Origin: Bacteroidales bacterium
GTDB taxonomy: Bacteria; Bacteroidota; Bacteroidia; Bacteroidales; P3
NCBI GenBank assembly: GCA_017633985.1
Contig: JAGBOF010000022.1
Location: 1 to 53,510, forward strand
Length of the DNA stretch: 53,510 nucleotides
Direction: 5' to 3'
This document shows, piece after piece, positions 39,930-48,010 of this stretch. The notes beneath the pieces were generated by a model that worked only from the letters and a program-made list of their open reading frames with translations, was not told where the DNA came from and did not search any database. Made by a program: the position numbers and the translations under genes. Each line of letters starts with the position of its first letter. Position 1 is the first letter of the stretch.

Positions 39930-42233
39930 CTAAAACCTTAGCGTCATACCCAGCGAAGGCATGATAGGCAGTTGGTCAACACGTTCGGAAGTAATTCTGT
40001 CATAATAGAACATGTTGTTGCGGTTATATACGTTTGTAACGCTCGCTTCAATCTCAAAGATTGAGTGTTTGAATACATTGAAGCGTTTTTTTGCCGAAAC
40101 GTCAAAACGGTGGTACGAAGGCAGGCGTCTGCCGTTCAGTTCGCCGTATATAGCCGTCAAACTACCCGATGTGGAGACATAATCGCTGATAAGACCGTCG
40201 GAAAGCGGCAGTCTCTCGCCGAAACCTGATGTAGGAGTGAACGGAAAGCCCGAACCGTAGTTCCATCTTGCGCTTACTTCCCATGAGCGGTCAAGTCCGA
40301 GTTGGTAAGAAGCCAAGACATTGACATTATGTCTTCTGTCGTAGTGCGGGAAATAGGTTTTGGTTTCGCTTTTCTTCTCAACTTTTCCCAAAGAATAGAT
40401 GGCCCAGACATACAAACGGCCGTCGGAATATTTCAAACTTATATCGCCTCCCCAAGCAGTCCCTTCTTCTACGGCGAAATTCTTTCTCAAATAGTCAGGG
40501 AAGGAAGAATGCGAAGAATCGTTGTCAAACAATCTGTCCCTGTTGATGGATATAAGGTTTGTCATGGTTTTGTAATACACTTCGGCATTGACTGTTAAAA
40601 ACTTTGATATGTCATATTCCATTCCGAAGATATAGTGGTTGGATTTTTCCACGAATTTATCAACGGCTTTGCCTCTGTATTGCGATACTACACCGCCGTA
40701 CAAGTCAGGACCTGCAGTTAAATAGCCCGTAAACAAGTTTACGATATCCCTGTCGGATTTAGTGTCAATGACTGACTGCGAATATTTGCCCACAGCGGCT
40801 TTTAGTCTGAATCTGTCAGAGATATTGTATTTTAAAGACAAGCGCGGTTCAAGCGATATTTCCGAAAGAGATGCATAATAGGAAAATCTTATACTCGGTT
40901 CGTATAAGAAATTACCCAACAATCCTTTGAAAATAAGGTAAGCACCCGCATCGGAAGAATAATCAGGGTCTTCGTCAGTATCGGAAGTGTAAACAGTATT
41001 AGTAGTATTCCACATTAGGTCAATACCGTAACGCAATTGGTTTTTTTCAAAGAATTGCGTTATATCCAAATTACCGTTGAAAGAAGATATATTGCTTTTT
41101 TGATAATTCTGCGTGCTTTTTTCGTCCATTTCCATGGTGTAATCGGAATATGCCAATACAGCCTGAACGATAGAGGAGGAGTTAGCAGGAACTATTATAA
41201 AGTTTGCACCTACTCCTGAATTTCTCCAGTTGAAATCCGCTATGTTTTTATAACCGTTTACCTTATCAGTGAAATTAAAACCGAAGAGATTGACTTTGGA
41301 ACCTGTTTTAGATGTAAGCGACAATTTGCCGTACAAATCAAAGAAATCATAAGGCAGTTCGTTGTCAATATAGCTGTATATGGATTCGGATGTATGGGAA
41401 AGGTAGGAGTTTTTGGCAGTAAGCAAATAGGACATTGAGAAATCTTTGTCGTCGTTATCCGCAATGATAGGGCCTTCTATAATTGCCGATCCGCCGAAAG
41501 TGGAAAGCGAAAGCTTGCCTGAAGTCGTTTTTTTGTTACCGTCTTTGGTCGTTATGTCCATTATGGATGATAATCTGCCGCCGTAGCGTGCGTTAAAACC
41601 GCCTGTATAAATGTCGGCGTTTCTTATCACATCGGTTTCAAAGACGGAAAACAATCCTATGGAGTGGAATGGATTGTAGATAACCATTCCGTCCAATAAT
41701 ACTTTGTTCTGAATAGCCGAACCGCCTCTTATATATAATTGTCCGCCTTGGTCTCCTGAAAATACGACACCGGGTAACACCTGAATATATTGCGCAATAT
41801 CAGCTTGTCCGCCTATTGACGGCATTTTTTGTATATCCGTTGCGCTTATTTTCTTTACCGATACACGGGAATCGGTTCTTACTGATTCCTGACGGCCGTA
41901 TATTTCTACGGTTTCCAATGTCTTGGATTCGGGGCGTAATTCCGCCTTGATGTTTATCGTTTTGCCTGCCGTAATATCGATGCTTATCACCGTATCGGCA
42001 AAGCCTATGCTTTGAATGTGCAGATTATGCGCTCCTTTCGGGATTTTGTTGATAATAAAAAATCCGTTAATGTCCGTACTTGTTCCGAGTGTGGAATTTT
42101 CGACGATAATGTTTGCAAACATTATCGGATCTCCGTTAGACGAATTGTAAACAAAACCTTTTACACCTCCGTTTTGTGCTGATGCAAAAACGGATATAAG
42201 TGTAAGACAAACTGTAAAGATAAGTTTTTTCAT
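39930..42233 (-). CDS. TonB-dependent outer-membrane receptor with carboxypeptidase-like domain
   Basis: A 767-aa protein with a signal peptide (1-19, ending ASAQ) and a carboxypeptidase-regulatory-like domain (20-105: GVKGFVYNSSNGDPIMFANI, TDINGFFIINKIPKG). A plug domain follows (about 115-240: ISATDIQKMPSIGGQADIAQ, QVLPGVVFSGDQGGQLYIRG, LLDGMVIYNPFHSIGLFSVF), then a barrel to the C-terminus, which ends LGMTLRF. There is no SusD partner beside it, so a siderophore, vitamin or other ligand is as likely as a glycan. It follows holA by 5 bp. Confidence 0.93.
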   Translation of the reverse strand: MKKLIFTVCLTLISVFASAQNGGVKGFVYNSSNGDPIMFANIIVENSTLGTSTDINGFFIINKIPKGAHNLHIQSIGFADTVISIDITAGKTINIKAELRPESKTLETVEIYGRQESVRTDSRVSVKKISATDIQKMPSIGGQADIAQYIQVLPGVVFSGDQGGQLYIRGGSAIQNKVLLDGMVIYNPFHSIGLFSVFETDVIRNADIYTGGFNARYGGRLSSIMDITTKDGNKKTTSGKLSLSTFGGSAIIEGPIIADNDDKDFSMSYLLTAKNSYLSHTSESIYSYIDNELPYDFFDLYGKLSLTSKTGSKVNLFGFNFTDKVNGYKNIADFNWRNSGVGANFIIVPANSSSIVQAVLAYSDYTMEMDEKSTQNYQKSNISSFNGNLDITQFFEKNQLRYGIDLMWNTTNTVYTSDTDEDPDYSSDAGAYLIFKGLLGNFLYEPSIRFSYYASLSEISLEPRLSLKYNISDRFRLKAAVGKYSQSVIDTKSDRDIVNLFTGYLTAGPDLYGGVVSQYRGKAVDKFVEKSNHYIFGMEYDISKFLTVNAEVYYKTMTNLISINRDRLFDNDSSHSSFPDYLRKNFAVEEGTAWGGDISLKYSDGRLYVWAIYSLGKVEKKSETKTYFPHYDRRHNVNVLASYQLGLDRSWEVSARWNYGSGFPFTPTSGFGERLPLSDGLISDYVSTSGSLTAIYGELNGRRLPSYHRFDVSAKKRFNVFKHSIFEIEASVTNVYNRNNMFYYDRITSERVDQLPIMPSLGMTLRF

Positions 42234-42238
42234 ATTTA

Positions 42239-43267
42239 TCAGATGTGTATTATTTTAAAAACCAATTCTTTCATCAGGCCTGCATCCGTTTTAAGCGGGG
42301 ATACGCCGATGCCTTTGGATTTTAAATCGTATTCATTAAACAATGATATAATATTAAGTAATTGTTCCGTATTGTAAAAATTAAGAGGTGTGATGTAGTC
42401 TTTAGCAAAATAGGAGCTTATACCTAAAGCACCAGCTATGGTATTGGAGTTTTTTAAAGGAAGCTGCGAAGCTATCAGGAGTTTTACGAAATAAGCAAAT
42501 AATATAGGCAGAATAACTTGAATAGGATTGTCTTTAGGGTTCTTTTCAAAGTAATTAATGATCGTATTTGCTTTTACGGCATCTTTCAGTCCCAATGCTT
42601 TCTGCAGTTCAAAGACGTTATAGTCCTTACTTATTCCGATAAATTCCTGTATGTCAGCAGTAGTTATATGTGTTCTGCCATTAAGATTAAGGATTAGTTT
42701 GTTTATTTCGTTGGCAATGTTTTGCAGATTATTTCCAAGCAATCCGCAAAGGATATCAACCCCGCCGTCATCTATTGTAAAGTTGATGCTTTTGATGTAA
42801 GAGGTAATCCATGACGGTACATTATGATCTTTTATTTTTGCAGATTCTATTACAACGCCGCCTTGTTTGGTTATAATGTTTTTTGTTTTTACATCAACAA
42901 ATTTTTGAGACTTATAACAGATAACAAGGATTGTCGAACTTAATGGTTTATTTAAATAAATGGCAAAGTCTTCCCATTCATTTTTAGGCATTAATTGAGC
43001 TTCTTTCAGAATCACAAGTTGTTTGTCACCCATAAACGGAAACTGTCGGCAGAGAGTAATAAGTTGTTGAGCCGTTGCTTCTTTTCCGTATATAACAGTT
43101 TGATTGAAATCCCTGTCGGAGGGATTGATTAGTTTAGTTTCAAATTCGTTGCATATTAAATCAATATAATAGGCTTCATCTCCTTTAAGTAAGTAGATAG
43201 GAGCCAAAGTATTTTTCTTTATATATTCTTTAATTTGCTTTACTTGTGTGTCTATAGAGGAAGCCAT
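42239..43267 (-). CDS. holA: DNA polymerase III subunit delta
   Basis: A 342-aa clamp-loader subunit. The N-terminus has PIYLLKGDEAYYIDLICNEF, the usual start of HolA, followed by QLITLCRQFPFMGDKQLVIL, the region that contacts the ring (LPLMSxRRLV in relatives), and the C-terminal FELQKALGLKDAVKANTIIN. It opens the beta clamp with the gamma/tau and delta' subunits. I start at the ATG at 43267 (MASSIDTQVKQ); the longer frame adds 14 residues without family similarity. Confidence 0.9.
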   Translation of the reverse strand: MASSIDTQVKQIKEYIKKNTLAPIYLLKGDEAYYIDLICNEFETKLINPSDRDFNQTVIYGKEATAQQLITLCRQFPFMGDKQLVILKEAQLMPKNEWEDFAIYLNKPLSSTILVICYKSQKFVDVKTKNIITKQGGVVIESAKIKDHNVPSWITSYIKSINFTIDDGGVDILCGLLGNNLQNIANEINKLILNLNGRTHITTADIQEFIGISKDYNVFELQKALGLKDAVKANTIINYFEKNPKDNPIQVILPILFAYFVKLLIASQLPLKNSNTIAGALGISSYFAKDYITPLNFYNTEQLLNIISLFNEYDLKSKGIGVSPLKTDAGLMKELVFKIIHI

Positions 43268-43369
43268 CGTAAGAAAATTAAAAAGAATCCCATGCAATGT
43301 GCATCGCATAAGATTCTTTTTTTATTTACAATAATCTGTCAAATTATCAGATAATTATCTCAAATGCGA

Positions 43370-44899
43370 TTAACGTTTTCTTAATTCTCTTGAACCAACT
43401 CTGTCCATTGCACAACGGAAACCTATCCAATCAGTGCTTTGTGCTTGGTCAAGATAACGTTTTTCTCCAGGAGACAAATATAAAGCACGGTCTTTCCATG
43501 AACCGCCTTTAACAACTCTTGCTTTGTCATTCAAAAGAGAATGTTTGCCGTATTCGTACATTCCGTTGGAAATTTCGTTATTAGAGGACTCTTCATCATC
43601 TTCGCCAGAAGAAGCAACTTCTTCATCCTCTTCGTCACCGCCTTGAATCCAACTGTCAGAATCTATAAGCTGTGATTCCAAATCACCGTCCAAATAATTT
43701 ATATTGTCAGCCTGTTTGTAATTACGTCTGTTTATATTGTCTTCAGCCGTTACTTCTCTGTAAGTAATACGTCCCAAAGAATCTTTTTCAGCTATCATGC
43801 CATCGGCATCCAAAACTTTAGTCATATAGACGTTACCTCTGTAAGGATTGATATCACCTGCATCGCCAGGAGTGTTAGGCCGGTATACATCCATCACCCA
43901 TTCCGATACATTGCCCGCCATATTGTATAAGCCGTAATCATTAGGGAAGTAGTAATTAACAGGAGCTGTATATTCCCAGTGGTCGTTCAATACGCTGGCA
44001 ACACCCATACCGTCACCTCTTGAACGTTTGAAGTTAGCTAACATTTCTCCGTAATATTTCTTTTGGTCGGTACGTACTACATGACCGTTCCAAGGATAAA
44101 TTCTTCTTTCTATTATACGGCCTTCTTTTGTCGTATTGCCTATAAGACCCAATGCAGCATATTCCCATTCGGCTTCTGTCGGCAGTCTGAATTTAGGGAA
44201 TAATATTCCGTCACCCATTTCTACCTTACGGGTACCTTCACTGTTCGGGTTAAGATCACGTAAATCCTTTTTTACATAACCTTCGTATTGACCAGCCAAA
44301 TAAGCATCGGTGGTAAATACATTGTCTCCCTGTTGATCAGGGTCAAATTCCAAAACGCCCGCATCTATAAGAGCTTTTTCGTTAAGTCTGTCAGTTCTCC
44401 ATGCGCAATAATCGTTTGCTTGCAGCCATGAAACGCCGACAACAGGATAGTTTGCCCATGCAGGATGGCGGAAATAATACTCTACCATAGGTTCATTATA
44501 GGTAAGTTTTGATCTCCAAACCAAAGTATCAGGAAGATTTCTTTGATAATATTCAGGATATTCGGAATAAACTCTGGAAATCCAATACAAATATTCCCTG
44601 TAGTCTTGATTGGTTACTTCGCATTCGTCCATGTAAAAAGACGATACGGTTACTTTACGCGGTTGGTTGTCCCATTCATAACGTACATTGTCTGTCGTAC
44701 GTCCCATGATATAAGCACCGCCTTCTATAAACACCATTCCCGGAGGTGTAGCCTGTTCCGTATTCTTTGCAGACTCAAAGCCTCCCCATTTAGGGTCATC
44801 ATAATTCCATCCGGTAGTACGGGATTTGTTTTTGTTGCCGCAACCTGCCACCAATAGCAGTGTGCAAACGCCTAACATTATTTTACCTATGGTTTTCAT
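43370..44899 (-). CDS. gldK: T9SS ring lipoprotein GldK/PorK
   Basis: A 509-aa formylglycine-generating-enzyme-like lipoprotein. The lipobox LLLVAGC places the lipidated Cys at residue 20. Landmarks are PPGMVFIEGGAYIMGRTTDN, SSFYMDECEVTNQDYREYLY, NYPVVGVSWLQANDYCAWRT, FRLPTEAEWEYAALG, NMAGNVSEWVMDVYRPN and VKGGSWKDRALYLSPGEKRY, ending WIGFRCAM. In the T9SS the protein forms a periplasmic ring with PorN/GldN. It follows porP by 69 bp. gldL, gldM and gldN, normally next, are absent; holA follows instead. Confidence 0.93.
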   Translation of the reverse strand: MKTIGKIMLGVCTLLLVAGCGNKNKSRTTGWNYDDPKWGGFESAKNTEQATPPGMVFIEGGAYIMGRTTDNVRYEWDNQPRKVTVSSFYMDECEVTNQDYREYLYWISRVYSEYPEYYQRNLPDTLVWRSKLTYNEPMVEYYFRHPAWANYPVVGVSWLQANDYCAWRTDRLNEKALIDAGVLEFDPDQQGDNVFTTDAYLAGQYEGYVKKDLRDLNPNSEGTRKVEMGDGILFPKFRLPTEAEWEYAALGLIGNTTKEGRIIERRIYPWNGHVVRTDQKKYYGEMLANFKRSRGDGMGVASVLNDHWEYTAPVNYYFPNDYGLYNMAGNVSEWVMDVYRPNTPGDAGDINPYRGNVYMTKVLDADGMIAEKDSLGRITYREVTAEDNINRRNYKQADNINYLDGDLESQLIDSDSWIQGGDEEDEEVASSGEDDEESSNNEISNGMYEYGKHSLLNDKARVVKGGSWKDRALYLSPGEKRYLDQAQSTDWIGFRCAMDRVGSRELRKR

Positions 44900-44968
44900 A
44901 TTTGTTTATTAGTTTTATTCTTTATTAAATTTTACGTAAAAAGTCAGTTATGGTTTCAAATTTTGCCG

Positions 44969-45964
44969 TTAAAATGTCGGACACTTTATAGCACGTATCT
45001 TTTTGTGTTTTTCAGGACAAGGGAATTTTGCACCCAAAGAGATTTCATGTGCTCCTCCCGAAACATTAGATAAAGATGAAACCGTAATATCGTAACTGTA
45101 TCCTATCTTGTAATCACCCCATTCAAGTCCGAATAAAAGAACCAAAGCGTCTTTGTTGGAAAATGCCATTGATTGACGGAACCATGCTCCGAAAATGAAC
45201 GGACTCCAATCTAAATAAGCACCGTAATTAAGTGTGTTGAATTTGCCTTGATGCTGGAATATTATATTAGGAGAAATGACAGGTTGCCCGAATAATGCAT
45301 TTGTTCTTCTGGCATCTCTTTTCAAATTAAATCTCATTCCCGCATTTGCAGTAAATTTTACAGGCAATCTGTTATAAGAAATAAAACCGTCATCAGGTCT
45401 TAACAAATTAACTGCCGCAACACCTGCATACCAATTTTCGGAGAAAATCACTGCACCTGCTCCTACGTCAAAGTAAGTATGTGAAGTTTCATCAGGATGT
45501 TCTGCCAATGTACTTGAATAAATAACACCGTATCTTGTGTCAATTTGATCAGGGAAAACCAATTTGTCCCAATCCAAAGAGTTGTTGGTGATGTTTGCCT
45601 GTGCAGCCAAATTAAGCGTTATGTTATTTGTAAGTTTTACACGCAACGAATAAATCAATTCAGCAGTGTTTATTCTGTAAAAATCACTCTGTTTGTCACT
45701 CATGATATAAACTCCTATACCTCCTGATATGGCGTCAAAATATTGGTCGTAACTTGCAGAAAAAGTTTTGAACGCACCTAATGACGGCCATTGGTCCCTG
45801 TAAGATATTCCTACCCTTGGACAGATGGCTGAACCTGCAAATGCAGGATTCGTATATATAGGATTGGCGAAAAATTGTGAAAAATGAGGGTCTTGAGCCT
45901 TCAATCCGTCAGTGAAAAACATTGCCGTACAGGCAAGTAACAAGCAAAGTATTCTTTTTTTCAT
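44969..45964 (-). CDS. porP: T9SS outer-membrane protein of the PorP/SprF family
   Basis: A 331-aa outer-membrane barrel. After the signal peptide (about 1-23, ending GLKA) comes QDPHFSQFFANPIYTNPAFA, the hallmark start of the PorP/SprF family, followed by GISYRDQWPSLGAFKTFSAS and a barrel to KIGYSYDITVSSLSNVSGGA, then HEISLGAKF. It takes part in T9SS assembly or surface protein delivery. I start at the ATG at 45964 (MKKRILC); an ATG at 45979 would add five residues. It immediately precedes gldK. Confidence 0.9.
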   Translation of the reverse strand: MKKRILCLLLACTAMFFTDGLKAQDPHFSQFFANPIYTNPAFAGSAICPRVGISYRDQWPSLGAFKTFSASYDQYFDAISGGIGVYIMSDKQSDFYRINTAELIYSLRVKLTNNITLNLAAQANITNNSLDWDKLVFPDQIDTRYGVIYSSTLAEHPDETSHTYFDVGAGAVIFSENWYAGVAAVNLLRPDDGFISYNRLPVKFTANAGMRFNLKRDARRTNALFGQPVISPNIIFQHQGKFNTLNYGAYLDWSPFIFGAWFRQSMAFSNKDALVLLFGLEWGDYKIGYSYDITVSSLSNVSGGAHEISLGAKFPCPEKHKKIRAIKCPTF

Positions 45965-46156
45965 TATGTTTGATAACATGTTCTCTTATGTTGTTAAAAT
46001 TCTCTAAAATTTCAAGTGGCAATATTACAAAAATTTTGTCACATAACTGCCGTTTTTTAGAAAAAAAAGTAAAAAAATATTTTTATTGCGTCATTTTCAG
46101 TTTGTTTACACATGCTTTATTTTATACTCAATACATGTCAAAAAGGTTACATTTAA

Positions 46157-46639
46157 CTATTCTTTTTTCAAAAGACACACGCTGTAAGCCGAAATTCCTT
46201 CGCTCCGCCCTGTAAATCCCAAATGTTCGGTGGTTGTAGCTTTTATGGTAATATCCTCACAATCCAAGTTCAAAATATCCGCTAAAATTTGTTGCATTTG
46301 AGGAATGAATTTGCTGATTTTGGGCTTTTGTAGACAGATTATGGAATCTATATTTTCAATACTGTATCCCTTTGCAGTGATTTTATCAAAGGTGTCTTTC
46401 AAAAGTTTTTTGCTGTCTATATCTTTATATTCTTCTTTGTTGTCAGGATATTGAAAACCGATGTCACGCAAATTGGCAGCACCCAATAAAGCATCTATCA
46501 CGGCGTGGATAAGACAGTCGGCATCCGAATGTCCCAAAGCTCCTAAAGGCGAATCGGGTATTTCCGTTCCGCCTAAAAAGAATTTTCTGTTTTCTGTTAA
46601 TTGATGTACGTCGTAGCCTATTCCGACTTTAAGTTTCAT
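46157..46639 (-). CDS. ispF: 2-C-methyl-D-erythritol 2,4-cyclodiphosphate synthase
   Basis: A 160-aa enzyme of the MEP isoprenoid pathway. The zinc ligands D10, H12 (GYDVH) and H45 (CLIHAVIDALLGAANLRDIG) and the substrate His of LGHSDAD are intact, as is the C-terminal ATTTEHLGFTGRSEGISAY. Its product feeds isoprenoids, including the undecaprenyl carrier. It lies between porV and porP in an otherwise T9SS run and is unrelated to secretion, as far as is known. Confidence 0.96.
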   Translation of the reverse strand: MKLKVGIGYDVHQLTENRKFFLGGTEIPDSPLGALGHSDADCLIHAVIDALLGAANLRDIGFQYPDNKEEYKDIDSKKLLKDTFDKITAKGYSIENIDSIICLQKPKISKFIPQMQQILADILNLDCEDITIKATTTEHLGFTGRSEGISAYSVCLLKKE

Positions 46640-46661
46640 ATATAAAAAAACGCTTATGTCT

Positions 46662-46740
46662 TTATGCTGAAATAAAACGCCGTATTAATTTACTGAAGCG
46701 TTGTTTTAATTTATTAAAACGCCGTTTTATTTCAGCATAA
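46662..46740. repeat. 21-bp-period repeat array H, three units bounded by an inverted repeat
   Basis: Units start at 46674, 46695 and 46716, exactly 21 bp apart: AAAACGCCGTATT, GAAGCGTTGTTTT, AAAACGCCGTTTT with spacers AATTTACT, AATTTATT and ATTTCAGC. The array is flanked by perfect 18-bp inverted repeats, TTATGCTGAAATAAAACG (46662-46679) and its complement (46723-46740), so it can fold as one long hairpin. It lies between porV and ispF. Confidence 0.85.
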
Positions 46741-46751
46741 AGCCCTGTTGT

Positions 46752-47945
46752 TTAAAAATCAAATGAAAGTGATACTCTTAAAGTGTTTTTCAACGGGTTA
46801 TTATTTTGCGCCGTAGGAACCAAGTATGATAAATCTATTCCAAGGGAATTATATTTCAGACCTAGACCCAATGTAAGGTATTGTCTGTCTCCCTTCTTTT
46901 TGTTTTCATAGAAGTATCCGCCTCTTACAGCTAATATATTATTGTACCAATATTCCGTACCGAAAGAAATGTTTATTTCCTGCAATTCTTCTTTGAATCC
47001 GTCTGGGGCGTCATAGAATGATTGGAAAATACCTTTTACAACACCCACATTATTTTCTTTACCGTATACAATTTTGGTGTTATCATCCGGATCTCTGATA
47101 GGAGGAGTAGGAACCAAAAGCTTGTTAAGATCAAGCATGAATGAGATTTTATTGAATTGGTCCATCTCGTATGAATATCTTCCGCCGACTCTTAAGTTAG
47201 CGGGCAAGAAGCTTGATTCCGTGTTGTCGTCTGAATAGGAGATTTTGTTACCCAAATTGGAAATTTGTGCACCTAAAGCTATTTGTTGTGCATGTTCGGA
47301 AGATATGTTTTGTTGATAATAAATACCCAAATCAGCGGCTACGGCATTTGCAGCATGGGTTGCACTTCCTGCAACGTCCTGTCCTTGCGTTAAATCAGAC
47401 CGAATATATCTTCCTGTTACCGATGCCGATAAATTACCTGATAATTTCATTGAATAAGACATGTCAATTGCAAATTCATTCGGGCTGTATATTCCTATGG
47501 AATTGCCTTGATTGTCCGTAAACTGAATATCTCCTAAAGAAAAATATGTAAGGGATGCTCCTACGGCACTTCTGTCATTTAATTTATAATAGCCTGCCAA
47601 ATATGCCAAGCCTATTCCGTCCACTATTTCCCTTAACCAAGGCGAGTAAGTGAAAGTTGCGGCAAAATTCTTGTCGGCAAAAGCCAATTTTGCGGCATTC
47701 CAGTGGTTTGAATTAGCATCAGGAGTCGTTGCAACACCCAAATCACCCAATGCGCCTGCCCTTGAATCTGGAGCAATCAATAAAAGAGGAACGCCTGTAG
47801 ATATAATTCTCGCACCGTCTTTCTTTTGACTTAACAGAGTGAATGCAGTACCTCCGTCATCAATCTCGGGGCTTATTTGTGCCTGCGTAAGTGTTGCACA
47901 AATTGTTGCAATAATTGTAATAATAAACTTTTTGTTAATTTTCAT
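46752..47945 (-). CDS. porV: T9SS outer-membrane protein PorV (LptO)
   Basis: A 397-aa FadL-like barrel with a signal peptide (1-23, ending LTQAQ). Landmarks are GARIISTGVPLLLIAPDSRA, GALGDLGVATTPDANSNHWN, AAKLAFADKNFAATFTYSPW, YLAGYYKLNDRSAVGASLTY and the end LRVSLSFDF. PorV carries T9SS cargo from the SprA/Sov translocon to the attachment complex with the sortase PorU. Its neighbour porU lies 65 bp upstream, the same pairing as in Porphyromonas. Confidence 0.95.
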   Translation of the reverse strand: MKINKKFIITIIATICATLTQAQISPEIDDGGTAFTLLSQKKDGARIISTGVPLLLIAPDSRAGALGDLGVATTPDANSNHWNAAKLAFADKNFAATFTYSPWLREIVDGIGLAYLAGYYKLNDRSAVGASLTYFSLGDIQFTDNQGNSIGIYSPNEFAIDMSYSMKLSGNLSASVTGRYIRSDLTQGQDVAGSATHAANAVAADLGIYYQQNISSEHAQQIALGAQISNLGNKISYSDDNTESSFLPANLRVGGRYSYEMDQFNKISFMLDLNKLLVPTPPIRDPDDNTKIVYGKENNVGVVKGIFQSFYDAPDGFKEELQEINISFGTEYWYNNILAVRGGYFYENKKKGDRQYLTLGLGLKYNSLGIDLSYLVPTAQNNNPLKNTLRVSLSFDF

Positions 47946-48010
47946 ATCAGATATTTTTTATTTTAATGATTATACAAACGTAAATAAGTTATTTTTAGTA
48001 TTTTTACTGC

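Noticed and set aside
10456-46740. The 21-bp arrays as a CRISPR
   Set aside because: Unit length of 21 bp is too short for repeat plus spacer, cores are similar rather than unique, and no cas gene is present.
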